Shown here one piece after another: positions 8,599-17,399 of a DNA stretch of 49,284 bases (position 1 is the first letter of the stretch; every line of letters starts with the position of its first letter). The notes under the pieces were generated by a model that saw only the letters and a program-made list of their open reading frames with translations, had not been told where the DNA came from and made no database searches. Source of the DNA: Nitrosomonas sp. (GTDB taxonomy: Bacteria; Pseudomonadota; Gammaproteobacteria; Burkholderiales; Nitrosomonadaceae). The stretch is taken from assembly GCA_017984435.1 (NCBI GenBank), contig JAGNZK010000019.1, forward strand, positions 1 through 49,284. Reading direction: 5' to 3'. A program made the position numbers and the translations under genes.

Positions 8599-9324
8599 AT
8601 GGCCGCAAAAATACTGATTGTGGAAGATGAAGCGGCGATACAGGAGCTAATTACTTATAATCTACAGCAAGCCGGTTATGAGACCGTGTGTGCTGATCAT
8701 GCGGAACAGGCGATGATGATGATCAATGATGCGTTGCCGGATTTAATTTTGCTGGACTGGATGTTGCCCAAGATGAGTGGCATCGAGTTTGCGCGAGTTT
8801 TGCGGCGCAATGAACGTACCCGCTTGATTCCGATTATCATGTTAACGGCACGCACGCAGGAGGCGGATAAAGTGACAGGTTTGGAAATCGGCGCGGATGA
8901 TTATATTACCAAGCCTTTTTCGCCGCGTGAATTGATCGCCCGTATCAATGCGGTACTGCGTAGACTGATTCCGGAAGCTTCGGATGAGGTGGTTGAAATT
9001 GATGGATTGCGGTTGGATCCGGTCAATCATCGGGTGACTGCCGTGAATAAAGAAATCGAACTGGGACCGACGGAATATCGGTTGCTGCATTTTATGATGA
9101 CGCATACCGAGCGGGTTTATTCGCGTGGTCAATTACTTGACCGGGTATGGGGTGATCATGTTTTTGTTGAAGAACGTACTGTCGATGTGCATATCCGGCG
9201 GTTACGCAAGGCGTTGGAATTGGCGGGCAAAGATGAATGGATACAAACTGTCAGAGGCGCAGGTTACCGGTTCTCGGCGGTAGCCGGATTGTCTGCCAAA
9301 GACCCGGATAATACGGAAATCTGA
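8599..9324 (+). CDS. phoB: phosphate regulon response regulator PhoB
   Basis: An OmpR/PhoB-family two-component regulator of 241 residues. The receiver domain (about 4-118) has an acidic pocket EDE (10-12), phospho-acceptor Asp in LILLDWMLP (about 54) and the invariant Lys in [10 protein letters not shown]. The DNA-binding winged helix follows (about 135-228), with [15 protein letters not shown] and [12 protein letters not shown]. The first part matches PhoB more than other OmpR members ([24 protein letters not shown]). The sensor kinase phoR lies 121 bases downstream. Known role: activation of phosphate-starvation genes; no Pho box was recognised with confidence upstream. Confidence 0.93.
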   Translation: MAAKILIVEDEAAIQELITYNLQQAGYETVCADHAEQAMMMINDALPDLILLDWMLPKMSGIEFARVLRRNERTRLIPIIMLTARTQEADKVTGLEIGADDYITKPFSPRELIARINAVLRRLIPEASDEVVEIDGLRLDPVNHRVTAVNKEIELGPTEYRLLHFMMTHTERVYSRGQLLDRVWGDHVFVEERTVDVHIRRLRKALELAGKDEWIQTVRGAGYRFSAVAGLSAKDPDNTEI

Positions 9325-9445
9325 TCGGATAGAATAGAATGCAGTATCTTGTTAAATGATATCGTTGATGAACTGGATTTCTTTATCTGCAGCGTTGGTT
9401 GTGATCAGAGCTTCCCAAGTGATTATTTTTCTCAGGAATATTTAA

Positions 9446-10741
9446 GTGTCTGATATCTGGCAACGTTCTTTTAATATCTTTCTGATTATTTTTATCACCG
9501 CAGTGCTATGGATGATTCTCGGTGCTGTGAAGGCCTTGATTTTTCTGAGTGTTATTTTATTATGGATGGTATTCCACCATATTCGTCATTTGGTTGCATT
9601 GGAACATTGGTTACAGCGTTCCGATCATTCACCCGCCAGTATTCCTGCAGGTTCGGGTGCCTGGGATGACGTATTTGCCCATTTGGCACGCTACGTGCGG
9701 CAACATAGTCAGAGTCAGGAGTTGTTGAGCCTCGCATTGGAACGGATGCGTAACGTTACTTCCGCGATGCCTGATGGCATTGTCATTCTGGATGATGCCG
9801 ATCGGATCGAATGGTGTAATGCGGTGGCGGAACAACATCTAGGCATTAATCTGTCGTTGGATACGGGCCAGCAAATCACTTATCTGGTTAGGCAAATACC
9901 TTTTGTTGCGTATCTTGCGGCACGTCAATACAGCAACCCTCTGATTCTCAATCAAACGCGCCAACAAGGACTGATTGTTTCGTTGCAGTTAGTGCCTTAC
10001 GGCTTTAACCAGAAGCTACTCATCAGTCGTGATATCACCCGGTTCGAAAAACTGGAAACCATGCGGCGTGATTTCATTGCCAATGTTTCTCATGAATTGC
10101 GTACACCGTTGACGGTCATCGGTGGTTTCCTCGAAACTTTATCAGCCGATGACAATGTGAATATCGGTTTCAATAAGCGCGCCCTGGCATTGATGAACGA
10201 ACAGACCACACGTATGCAACGGTTGATTGAAGATTTACTGGTTCTGTCGCGTTTGGAAAATGAGCAGAATAAGATGAATGAGAAAGCGGTGGATGTGGTC
10301 AATTTGTTGCATGACATTCTACAGGATGCAGAGTCCCTGAGCGCCGGGCGTCATCAAATCAAACTGAATATTTTGACGCAAGACCAACTGCTGGGAAGCG
10401 AAGAAGAATTGCGCAGCGCTTTTGGTAACTTAATCAGCAATGCTATTCGTTATACCCCCGATAACGGTGAAATCAATATTAACTGGGAAAAGCGCGATGG
10501 GAAAGGGTTGTTTTTTGTGCAGGATAGTGGAATCGGCATTGAATCAGAGCATATTCCGCGCTTGACGGAACGTTTTTATCGCGTCGATAGCAGCCGCTCA
10601 CGGGAAACCGGTGGCACAGGACTCGGGCTTGCCATTGTCAAACATGTCTTGAGTCGCCATGAGGCTCGTCTGGAAATTATCAGTAAGGTAGGCAAGGGGA
10701 GTCGGTTTAATATCTGGTTTCCTGAGAAGCGATTGCTATGA
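9446..10741 (+). CDS. phoR: phosphate regulon sensor histidine kinase PhoR
   Basis: A 431-residue inner-membrane histidine kinase. Two hydrophobic segments lie near the N-terminus (about 7-26 and 28-46), then a linker and a PAS-like region (about 95-205). The dimerisation/phospho-acceptor motif NVSHELRTPLT has its His near residue 215. The ATPase domain shows NLISNAIRY (N box), DSGIGI (G1) and GTGLGLAIV (G2). Translation starts at GTG (9446-9448), preceded by CAGGAA at good spacing; no better in-frame ATG precedes the first membrane helix. The small periplasmic portion and pairing with PhoB fit PhoR, which senses phosphate through the Pst/PhoU system. Confidence 0.92.
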   Translation: MSDIWQRSFNIFLIIFITAVLWMILGAVKALIFLSVILLWMVFHHIRHLVALEHWLQRSDHSPASIPAGSGAWDDVFAHLARYVRQHSQSQELLSLALERMRNVTSAMPDGIVILDDADRIEWCNAVAEQHLGINLSLDTGQQITYLVRQIPFVAYLAARQYSNPLILNQTRQQGLIVSLQLVPYGFNQKLLISRDITRFEKLETMRRDFIANVSHELRTPLTVIGGFLETLSADDNVNIGFNKRALALMNEQTTRMQRLIEDLLVLSRLENEQNKMNEKAVDVVNLLHDILQDAESLSAGRHQIKLNILTQDQLLGSEEELRSAFGNLISNAIRYTPDNGEININWEKRDGKGLFFVQDSGIGIESEHIPRLTERFYRVDSSRSRETGGTGLGLAIVKHVLSRHEARLEIISKVGKGSRFNIWFPEKRLL

Positions 10742-11606
10742 AAAAATAAATGGTGGTTTGTAATCAGAATATCCAAATTCGATTCTTAATGTCATGCTGT
10801 AAATGTAAGATCAACTGATTAAAAGCGTGTGTGCAATCTTGCGATGTATATAAATCAGCAACTTACAGTGCTTTCCTGGCATAAAATCTTCTCACACAAC
10901 CTAAAGTAGTAGAATATATGGGCTGGTGTGGCATAAGAAGTATAGGCACAGTCAATTTCATATTTTATTTGATTCTGTCATAGCACAACCTATTATTAGC
11001 TTCATTCAGTACAACCCGATTATGTCTTATGCGTCAGTCGATGCTTAAGCCTTTGCAAGAGATCCATTCGCTTATGCAAAACGGGCAGAATAATTGATTT
11101 TTCTCTGTCCTTTGGCTGCTAATAGAAAATATAGTGAAGTTCACAATGTGTAAACAATAAATCTGGCCTGTTTTTTAGAAATTCGTAACCGGGCAGTATC
11201 TATCGTTAGCCACCATGCGATAATCTGCCTTTGTATAACCCGTAAGCTTCAGACGCAACTCCTCCCAGTCAATCATAAGTACGTCGGTCTTCATTAGCAC
11301 GCTATCTCGCTTCAATCATTGCGCTAGTTCCAGTGTTCCAAAACTCATCTGCATCTTCTGTTCCAACTGTTTTTTAATTATCACTATTTTAGTTGGTTAT
11401 TGAGTCGACGGAAAAAGTTGTACAGAAGTCTTTTTCTTCATGAAAATGTGAGTCTTCTCACAGGCTTGTGATTATGAGTGCCTGTATAGTTTTTATCAGG
11501 GAATGCTTTTTCGTAAATTTCCTTGATTTATAGAATATATATTGAAATTCAATCAGTTAATGTTATTCATTTGTTGCGACGGAGTTCTTTTTAAGGAGAT
11601 ATCATC
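10742..11606. other. 865-base AT-rich intergenic region
   Basis: No convincing intact gene was found between phoR and the small secreted protein at 11607. The stretch is AT-rich with frequent stops in all frames. On the minus strand at 11175-11354 a short broken reading frame resembles a transposase N-terminus and is listed separately. The rest, including any phoR terminator, shows nothing assignable by eye. Confidence 0.5.
11175..11354 (-). pseudogene. possible IS5-type transposase relic (N-terminal)
   Basis: Read on the minus strand, this gives MQMSFGTLELAQ, a stop, then LKRDSVLMKTDVLMIDWEEL and RLKLTGYTK before similarity fades. The pattern resembles the first part of IS5-family transposases (a short helix, then a conserved Ile-Asp-Trp-x-x-Leu segment). 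One in-frame TGA and loss of the rest mean it cannot be functional. It is downstream of, and not collinear with, the C-terminal IS5 relic at 13242-13620, so the two are probably separate events. The family call is tentative. Confidence 0.35.
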
Positions 11607-12011
11607 ATGAAACTATTAAGTAAGAAACTACTTATGATTTGTTCGGTTACATTGTCCCTAACAATAGCACAAGTTGTAATAGCGGCTGGGGAACAGTGGA
11701 CGGATAGGAGTCTTATTTATGCTGTGGAGTCAGGTTGGGGAATTGACTCTTATTCTGTAAAGTTAGTTAACGACTCATCCACAGGAGGAATATATACTAA
11801 CCCTGCCGGTTGTGCTTCTCCTCAGGCAGGCTATGTTACTTCTCCTACCGATACAGGTCGTAAACTTTATCAAGATCAACTTCGTGAAGCATTCTTGAGA
11901 AATCTACCAGTAAAGCTTCTGATCTCCCCTACAGATTGTCCTTTCAATAAACCTCGCATTATTTCAGTTTCTTTATGTCGGCCCAACACAGATCATGCGC
12001 TAAATTGTTAG
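11607..12011 (+). CDS. small secreted cysteine-containing protein, function unknown
   Basis: A 134-residue protein with a clear signal peptide: a Lys-rich start (MKLLSKKLL), a hydrophobic core and a probable cut after IAA near residue 26. The mature part has four cysteines (about residues 69, 111, 124 and 134), the last being the C-terminal residue, which suggests two disulphides in the periplasm or outside the cell. A strong ribosome site (AAGGAG, about 8 bases before the ATG) supports real expression. A 12-bp hairpin follows the stop. I do not recognise the family. The gene is isolated in an AT-rich, IS-scarred region and may be accessory. Confidence 0.6.
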   Translation: MKLLSKKLLMICSVTLSLTIAQVVIAAGEQWTDRSLIYAVESGWGIDSYSVKLVNDSSTGGIYTNPAGCASPQAGYVTSPTDTGRKLYQDQLREAFLRNLPVKLLISPTDCPFNKPRIISVSLCRPNTDHALNC

Positions 12012-12022
12012 CAGCAGGGTAG

Positions 12023-12051
12023 TTGTTTGCTTCCATTTTGGAAGCAAACAA
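12023..12051 (+). terminator. 12-bp perfect hairpin after the secreted-protein gene
   Basis: TTGTTTGCTTCC (12023-12034) and GGAAGCAAACAA (12040-12051) form a perfect 12-bp stem with a 5-base loop, starting 12 bases after the stop codon at 12009-12011. No run of T follows, so it may be an RNA-stabilising stem, or a terminator needing another factor, rather than a classical intrinsic terminator. Confidence 0.5.
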
Positions 12052-12120
12052 GTGAGATGAGGATGCTGCCAACCACGTCTATTTCTATCTCAGATTGATT
12101 CTGATTTTTGTATCCAGAAT

Positions 12121-12264
12121 ATGAAGCTGATGACTGTTATAAAACATAGAAATAAACTGCAGTACATCGGGTTTCCAGACAATGGTATTTACTGGTCTAG
12201 GTTCAATGGCGCAGGCTGGACTCCTCAACATAGGATTTTCGGTGTTGGTACTTCAGTGGATTAG
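12121..12264 (+). pseudogene. remnant of a propeller-repeat protein
   Basis: This frame gives a 47-codon peptide ending in FPDNGIYWSRFNGAGWTPQ and RIFGVGTSVD, then TAG. The pattern (Asp-x-x-Ile-Tyr-Trp-x-x-Phe-Asn-Gly-x-x-Trp-Thr-x-x-Arg-Ile) is that of one blade of secreted lectin- or sialidase-like propeller proteins, in which this unit is repeated several times. Only one blade survives here. No signal peptide or ribosome site precedes it, and upstream codons in the same frame show no more repeats. It is therefore read as a fragment, not a gene. Confidence 0.4.
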
Positions 12265-12353
12265 TATGATTTTTAAATCACATTCAATAATTAAGTACGA
12301 CATAGTTTTTAATAACCAAAACCTGATATTACGCACTTTTTTAGGAGAACTAC

Positions 12354-13091
12354 ATGTACAACTTATTGCTAAAGCTAATATTATCGGCCTTACTGTGCTT
12401 GCCAATTATTGTGATAGCAGGGCCCTCTGACAACACGCTTTGGTTAGGAAATAATAAGAATACTAGCCTAGGCGTGTTAAACGTTACTCGCGCCGGAAAG
12501 ATCCTTCGTCGTGTGCATGATACCGAAGCGACAGGAATTGCTATCGATGCAAGTAAAAATCTGATTTACTTTGGTAATGATGCGGGACAAATCACCGCCC
12601 GGGATCTGAACAGCCCTGCTTTAATAATCAAACCACCACTGAATCCACCGGTATCTAATGGGCGTGACATGGCATTCGATGGAAAATTTCTATGGCGCAC
12701 GGATACAGGCAATAGATCAGTTCAAAAAATTGATCCTAAGACTGGTACTATCGTTTTCTCATTTGAGCCTAATTTTTATGTTATCGGGATTGCTTGGGAT
12801 GGTCGTCATTTATGGATGAGCGAGTACAACGGATTTGCGGGTAACGAACGGATCGTCCAATTTACTCGAAACGGTGTGCCAACGGGTGTAGAGTTTCCTG
12901 CGGGATTGGTAGATGATCTCGTGGGTGGATTAGCTTTTGATTCGGCAGATGGTACGTTATGGCTTGGGGCGAGGAATAAACTCTACCGTTATACTACTAC
13001 TGGAGTTCCACTCGGAGCAGTACCGATTGCAACCTCCGGTCGTTTTATTGACGGGCTAGAGTTTCAGGGTATTGCGGCGTGTTTACAGTGA
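12354..13091 (+). CDS. secreted beta-propeller-like protein
   Basis: A 245-residue protein with a signal peptide (hydrophobic 4-21, probable cut after VIA-G near 22-23). The rest is built of repeated short strands with recurring patterns such as DNTLWLGN, GKFLWRTD, GRHLWMSEY and DGTLWLGA, each about 50 residues apart. This indicates four or five blades of an NHL/SMP-30/Vgb-like propeller. TTAGGAGAA about 6 bases before the ATG is a good ribosome site. Related proteins in this group often end in a PEP-CTERM anchor, but this one stops at GIAACLQ without such a tail. A terminator follows directly. Substrate and role are unknown. Confidence 0.65.
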   Translation: MYNLLLKLILSALLCLPIIVIAGPSDNTLWLGNNKNTSLGVLNVTRAGKILRRVHDTEATGIAIDASKNLIYFGNDAGQITARDLNSPALIIKPPLNPPVSNGRDMAFDGKFLWRTDTGNRSVQKIDPKTGTIVFSFEPNFYVIGIAWDGRHLWMSEYNGFAGNERIVQFTRNGVPTGVEFPAGLVDDLVGGLAFDSADGTLWLGARNKLYRYTTTGVPLGAVPIATSGRFIDGLEFQGIAACLQ

Positions 13092-13101
13092 CTAGGAAAG
13101 T

Positions 13102-13130
13102 CCTGAATAAGTAACTACTTTCAGGTTTTT
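13102..13130 (+). terminator. intrinsic terminator after the propeller gene
   Basis: CCTGAATAAGT (13102-13112) pairs imperfectly with ACTTTCAGG (13117-13125), and TTTTT follows at 13126-13130. The hairpin begins 11 bases after the stop codon of the propeller gene. Confidence 0.6.
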
Positions 13131-13199
13131 AATTTCTGGAATTGCAATTTTAGACAAGACTTCATTGAAGAATTACTCAGAACTGCTTTTTATCTGTGT

Positions 13200-13225
13200 A
13201 GTCACCGGGTTTTTCCGGTGACTTT
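13200..13225. terminator. 9-bp hairpin, terminator-like
   Basis: AGTCACCGG (13200-13208) and CCGGTGACT (13215-13223) form a perfect 9-bp GC-rich stem around a GTTTTT loop. A short T run follows on the plus strand, and A residues precede on the left. It could stop plus-strand read-through from the propeller gene or be the outer border of the adjoining IS relic. Confidence 0.45.
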
Positions 13226-13241
13226 CTGTGTTCCGGGTACA

Positions 13242-13620
13242 TTAAGCCCTAGATACCAGTAATGCACGTCTAACGTGATACAAGTTGTCTAACGCAAACA
13301 GTGCAAAAAGTTGTGCAGCATTTTTGGCAACACCACGATAGCGCACTCTGATATAACCAAATTGTCGTTTCAATATTCGAAATGGATGCTCGCCGATGAC
13401 ACGAATTCTGGTAACAGCCTGATTAAATTTTTTCGTCCATACATTTACTTTCTGCCCAGACTCGCTTTTGCGAGCCACACAGTCTTTCGTCAATGTTTCT
13501 TTTAGATGCGCATGTACCTGCACCACGATCAGCACTGACGGGTTCTTCATCACCATGCAGTAATTGTTCAAACTGGGACATATCAGATACCTTCGCAGTA
13601 GTGCCAATCACTGTATGCAC
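13242..13620 (-). pseudogene. IS5-family transposase relic (C-terminal, frameshifted)
   Basis: Two overlapping minus-strand frames together give the second half of an IS5-type transposase. The upstream frame reads MHTVIGTTAKVSDMSQFEQL and LLHGDEE; after a frameshift the downstream frame reads GEHPFRILKRQFGYIRVRYR and LFALFALDNLY. The conserved Arg-Val-x-Glu-His-Pro-Phe-Arg block (here RVIGEHPFR) contains the expected catalytic Glu. The N-terminal half with the first two catalytic Asp residues is missing, so the copy is dead. Confidence 0.7.
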
Positions 13621-13771
13621 GAGACCACTCTGATTTCATTAAACTAGGTCAATAGATCTTGTGCTACAACTCCGGATAGTTTATTTGTTACCTACAATCC
13701 GGATTTTTAGAGATGCCCTTATGATTCGCTTGTGTTAGTATCCCGCAAATTATTGTCCAGGGAATTTTCTT

Positions 13772-13900
13772 GTGCGTTTATTTCTTATCATATTGCTCTT
13801 AACCTGTTTACTCAGTGCCTGCGGTCTTAAAGGACCGCTTTATCTGCCACAACCCGATGAAGCCAATCGCACATCACCCAATGAAACTGAAAAGAAATGA
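13772..13900 (+). CDS. lptM: LPS translocon maturation lipoprotein LptM (YifL)
   Basis: A 42-residue lipoprotein starting at GTG: MRLFLIILLLTCLLSACGLK, then GPLYLPQ and a polar tail. The lipobox LSAC places the lipidated cysteine at residue 17, and the CGLKGPLYLP stretch is the hallmark of YifL/LptM. In E. coli LptM assists oxidative maturation of the LPS translocon LptD/LptE in the outer membrane. CCAGGGA upstream is an acceptable ribosome site. The TGA overlaps the lysA ATG (ATGA), and the lptM-lysA order is conserved across many proteobacteria, which supports both the tiny gene and its GTG start. Confidence 0.88.
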   Translation: MRLFLIILLLTCLLSACGLKGPLYLPQPDEANRTSPNETEKK

Positions 13901-15150
13901 GTGGCTTTGCAGAATTTAACTATCACAATAATGAACTCTTTGTAGAATCAGTACCTTTAAAACAGATTGCCGATGAATTCGGCACGCCATGTTATGTTTA
14001 CTCACGGTCAGCCTTAACCAAGGCTTATCAGGAATTTGATACTTCATTTGCAAACCGGGATCATTTAATTTGTTATGCGGTAAAAGCCAATTCCAACATT
14101 GCCATACTGAATCTGTTTGCGCAGCTTGGCAGCGGTTTCGATATCGTATCGGGTGGTGAACTGCAACGGGTTATGAAGGCGGGCGGAGATCCGCAAAAAA
14201 CGGTTTTTTCCGGCGTTGGTAAAAATACACAGGAAATGCGTATGGCATTGGATGCCAATATTCTGTGTTTTAACGTGGAATCTGAAGCTGAATTAGTTAT
14301 TCTAAATCAGGTCGCTAAAGACATGGGCAAGGTCGCCCCTGTCAGTTTGCGCGTCAACCCGGATGTGGATGCCAAAACCCACCCCTACATATCGACCGGT
14401 CTCAAAGAAAATAAATTTGGTGTTCCGGCCAGCGAAGCTGAAAGGATCTATCAATCAGCGCACCTGTATGCTCATGTTCGTTTTACCGGATTGGATTGTC
14501 ATATTGGTTCTCAACTGACAGCGCTTGAGCCATTCATGCAGACGAGTAGCAAAATGCTCAATTTACTCGATACGCTACAATCGCAAGGCTTGGAAATTAA
14601 GCACCTGGATTTAGGCGGTGGATTAGGGATTCGCTACGCGAATGAGACGCCGCCATCCATTAAGGATTATGTTTCCATGTTATGCGCCAGCACGCGTCAA
14701 GTTAAACAACGCCTGTTAATTGAACCGGGCCGCTCTTTGGTGGGTAACTCAGGCATCCTATTGACTCGGGTTGAGTACCTTAAACATACCACTGCCCGTA
14801 ATTTTGCCATTGTCGATGCAGCCATGAACGATCTGATGCGTCCGGCACTATATGATGCCTATCATGAGATCCTTCCGGTCAGGAAAAGCAATGGAGAAAT
14901 TAACAGTTATCAGATTGTCGGTCCTGTGTGTGAAACTGGTGATTTTCTAGGCCATGATCGCAAGCTTGGTTTGATCGGTGGAGATTTACTGGCGATCATG
15001 TCAGCCGGTGCCTATGGTATGAGTATGAGTTCGAATTACAATACCCGGCCACGTGTTGCTGAAGTGATGGTAGACAAGGACACTGTTCATATTATTCGGC
15101 AGCGCGAAACCATTGATCAACTCATCGCTGGCGAACAAATTTTGTCTTAA
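13897..15150 (+). CDS. lysA: diaminopimelate decarboxylase
   Basis: The 417-residue PLP enzyme converts meso-diaminopimelate to L-lysine, the last step of lysine synthesis. The PLP lysine is Lys63 in CYAVKANSN; other group IV decarboxylase markers are HIGSQL, the glycine-rich LDLGGGLGIRY and GPVCETGDFL with the active-site Cys. Length matches bacterial LysA (about 415-420). It is translationally coupled to lptM by a four-base overlap. No lysine riboswitch was recognised upstream. Confidence 0.97.
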   Translation: MSGFAEFNYHNNELFVESVPLKQIADEFGTPCYVYSRSALTKAYQEFDTSFANRDHLICYAVKANSNIAILNLFAQLGSGFDIVSGGELQRVMKAGGDPQKTVFSGVGKNTQEMRMALDANILCFNVESEAELVILNQVAKDMGKVAPVSLRVNPDVDAKTHPYISTGLKENKFGVPASEAERIYQSAHLYAHVRFTGLDCHIGSQLTALEPFMQTSSKMLNLLDTLQSQGLEIKHLDLGGGLGIRYANETPPSIKDYVSMLCASTRQVKQRLLIEPGRSLVGNSGILLTRVEYLKHTTARNFAIVDAAMNDLMRPALYDAYHEILPVRKSNGEINSYQIVGPVCETGDFLGHDRKLGLIGGDLLAIMSAGAYGMSMSSNYNTRPRVAEVMVDKDTVHIIRQRETIDQLIAGEQILS

Positions 15151-15220
15151 TTAATGGCATAGGATATAGAGATGCGCCCAATTGTAGTAACATGCCTTAT
15201 CGCTTTATGACAAATTTGTA

Positions 15221-16270
15221 ATGACAAGTCTTTCCAGTATTGATGATGAACACTATCAGGACCATGCCCTGCAAGGCGTATCGCGTACGTTTGCGTTAAC
15301 TATCCCACAGTTGCCTGAAGCGTTACGCCGTGTCATTGGTAATGCGTATTTGCTATGCCGTATCACCGATACGATTGAAGATGATAATGCGCTGACTTTG
15401 GAACAAACCAGACAATTGTCGCACCTATTTTCTGAAGTGGTTTGTGGCAATGCTTCCGCCGAAGCATTTGCACAAAAATTATATCCTCTCCTTTCCGATC
15501 ATACGATTCCAGCAGAACATGATTTAATCAAAAATGCCCCTGCGGTTATTCGCATCACGCATAGTTTTAATGCCACGCAACGCCATGCCCTGGAACGCTG
15601 TGTTCGAATCATGGCGCAAGGTATGTCTGATTATCAGGAAACAGAATCCCTGCAGGGACTTAAAGATCTATCCGCGATGAATCAATATTGTTATTACGTT
15701 GCGGGTGTCGTCGGCGAAATGTTAACCGAACTATTTTGCGATTATTCCCAGGAAATCAATAGTCATAAACCTACGCTGATGAAACTTTCCGTTTCTTTTG
15801 GGCAAGGATTACAGATGACGAATATCCTTAAAGATATTTGGGATGATCGTAAGCGCGGTGCTTGCTGGTTACCGCAAGATATTTTTCTTAAACATGGTTT
15901 TGATCTTGGCAATTTGCAACCGGGTGTGTCCGATGCAAAATTTCAGGCCGGATTGGCAGAGCTCCTCGGAATCGCCAAAAGCCATTTACAGAATGCACTC
16001 ATCTATACTAGTTTGATCCCTTCGCATGAAAAAGGAATTCGTCGTTTCTGTTTATGGGCAATCGGGATGGCGATTTTGACACTCAATAAAATTAACCGGC
16101 ATCGGGATTTTTCTACAAGCGCGCAAGTTAAAATCAGTCGCCGTAGTGTTAGAGCGACTATCACAACAACTAGCTTATTGGCTGGTTATGATGGGGCATT
16201 GGATTTACTTTTTAAATTGACATCCAGAAATCTTCCCGATATTGAGGTACACAAAGAAATCTTTCTCTGA
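15221..16270 (+). CDS. squalene/phytoene synthase family protein (probable squalene synthase)
   Basis: The 349-residue prenyltransferase condenses two C15 (or C20) diphosphates head to head. The two Mg-binding aspartate motifs are DTIED (50-54) and DIWDD (205-209), each in a family context (CRITDTIEDD; TNILKDIWDDRKRG). SRTFALTIPQLP and NQYCYYVAGVVGEM resemble classical eukaryote-like squalene synthase more than the short HpnC/HpnD pair, so one enzyme may do the whole reaction. The next gene is HpnA-like, pointing to hopanoid synthesis. The cyclase gene (shc) is not in the window. Phytoene synthase is a less likely alternative. Confidence 0.85.
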   Translation: MTSLSSIDDEHYQDHALQGVSRTFALTIPQLPEALRRVIGNAYLLCRITDTIEDDNALTLEQTRQLSHLFSEVVCGNASAEAFAQKLYPLLSDHTIPAEHDLIKNAPAVIRITHSFNATQRHALERCVRIMAQGMSDYQETESLQGLKDLSAMNQYCYYVAGVVGEMLTELFCDYSQEINSHKPTLMKLSVSFGQGLQMTNILKDIWDDRKRGACWLPQDIFLKHGFDLGNLQPGVSDAKFQAGLAELLGIAKSHLQNALIYTSLIPSHEKGIRRFCLWAIGMAILTLNKINRHRDFSTSAQVKISRRSVRATITTTSLLAGYDGALDLLFKLTSRNLPDIEVHKEIFL

Positions 16271-16373
16271 GATCTATTAAAAGATGATTATTAAATTTTA
16301 TTGTGTTTCAAATTATTCGCCTACTTTTTTAAGTAATTTTAAATTTAATAGCTGACTAAGAACATTAATTCAT

Positions 16374-17363
16374 ATGAAATCATTGGTTACCGGTGCAACA
16401 GGATTTCTCGGTTCCGCTGTCATGCGATGCTTACTGACAGCAGGCCATGAAGTTCGCGTGTTGGTAAGGCCAGGTAGCAATCGAAAGAACCTTGAGAATT
16501 TCTCCGTTGAAATTACTGAAGGTGATTTGCTTGATCATCAGTCACTAAAACGTGCAGTGAACGGCTGCGATAATCTATTTCACGTAGCTGCTGATTATCG
16601 TCTCTGGGTTCCCGATCCGGAAACAATGTATGCCATCAATGTTAATGGCACGCAAGCACTTATTATGGCTGCTGCGGAAGCTGGCATAAAACGCATTGTT
16701 TATACCAGTAGTGTGGCAACCCTAGGTTTGAACTCGGACGGATCCTCCGCAAATGAAGAAACACCTTCCGATCTCGCAACCATCAACGGCTATTACAAAC
16801 GCTCCAAATATCAGGCTGAACGAATAGTCAAGAAATTGACGGATGATCACCAGTTGCCCTTAATCATCGTCAATCCATCAACCCCAATCGGCCCTGGAGA
16901 TGTACGCCCTACACCCACAGGTCGTATCGTGATGGATACATTAATGGGTCGAATGCCTGCCTATGTCAATACTGGATTGAATATTGCCCATGTGGATGAT
17001 ATTGCCCAGGGACATTTATTGGCTTACCAACAGGGAAAACTAGGAGAGCGATACATATTGGGCGGCGATAACATGATGTTGTTACAGATCCTTCAAACGA
17101 TTGATGAGATCAATGGAGTGCAGGTAAACCGCATTAGAGTGCCGGTTAATTTAATGCTGCCACTGGCGTGGTGTATGGAAAAAATGGCAAATGTCACACA
17201 CACCGAACCACGCGCAACACTGGATAGCATTCGTATGGCCAAGAAACTTATGTTTTTCTCCAGTGCAAAGGCTCAGCGTGAATTAGGTTATCAATACCGC
17301 CCCGCAATTGAAGCACTCAAAGATGCTGTCAGATGGTTTAAAAAGCATGATTACTGTAAGTAG
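16374..17363 (+). CDS. hpnA: hopanoid-associated sugar epimerase (HpnA-like), extended SDR
   Basis: The 329-residue NAD(P)-dependent short-chain dehydrogenase of the extended type has the Rossmann glycine motif TGATGFLG (7-14), VRPGS (37-41), TSSVATLG and an active-site Tyr-x-x-x-Lys (YYKRSK, about 141-146). The sequence around FHVAADYRLWVPDPETMY is characteristic of HpnA, found in bacterial hopanoid clusters and thought to act on the sugar side chain. It sits about 100 bases after the squalene synthase gene on the same strand, consistent with a shared hopanoid role. Confidence 0.85.
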   Translation: MKSLVTGATGFLGSAVMRCLLTAGHEVRVLVRPGSNRKNLENFSVEITEGDLLDHQSLKRAVNGCDNLFHVAADYRLWVPDPETMYAINVNGTQALIMAAAEAGIKRIVYTSSVATLGLNSDGSSANEETPSDLATINGYYKRSKYQAERIVKKLTDDHQLPLIIVNPSTPIGPGDVRPTPTGRIVMDTLMGRMPAYVNTGLNIAHVDDIAQGHLLAYQQGKLGERYILGGDNMMLLQILQTIDEINGVQVNRIRVPVNLMLPLAWCMEKMANVTHTEPRATLDSIRMAKKLMFFSSAKAQRELGYQYRPAIEALKDAVRWFKKHDYCK

Positions 17364-17399
17364 TCTATTGTTATGCCATTGATAGTTTGGTTTCTGTAT

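Noticed and set aside
12182-12430. An 82-codon open frame overlapping the start of the propeller gene
   Set aside because: It overlaps the well-supported ATG, ribosome site and signal peptide at 12354 in another frame, and its own sequence resembles nothing; the neighbouring frame holds the propeller-repeat relic instead.
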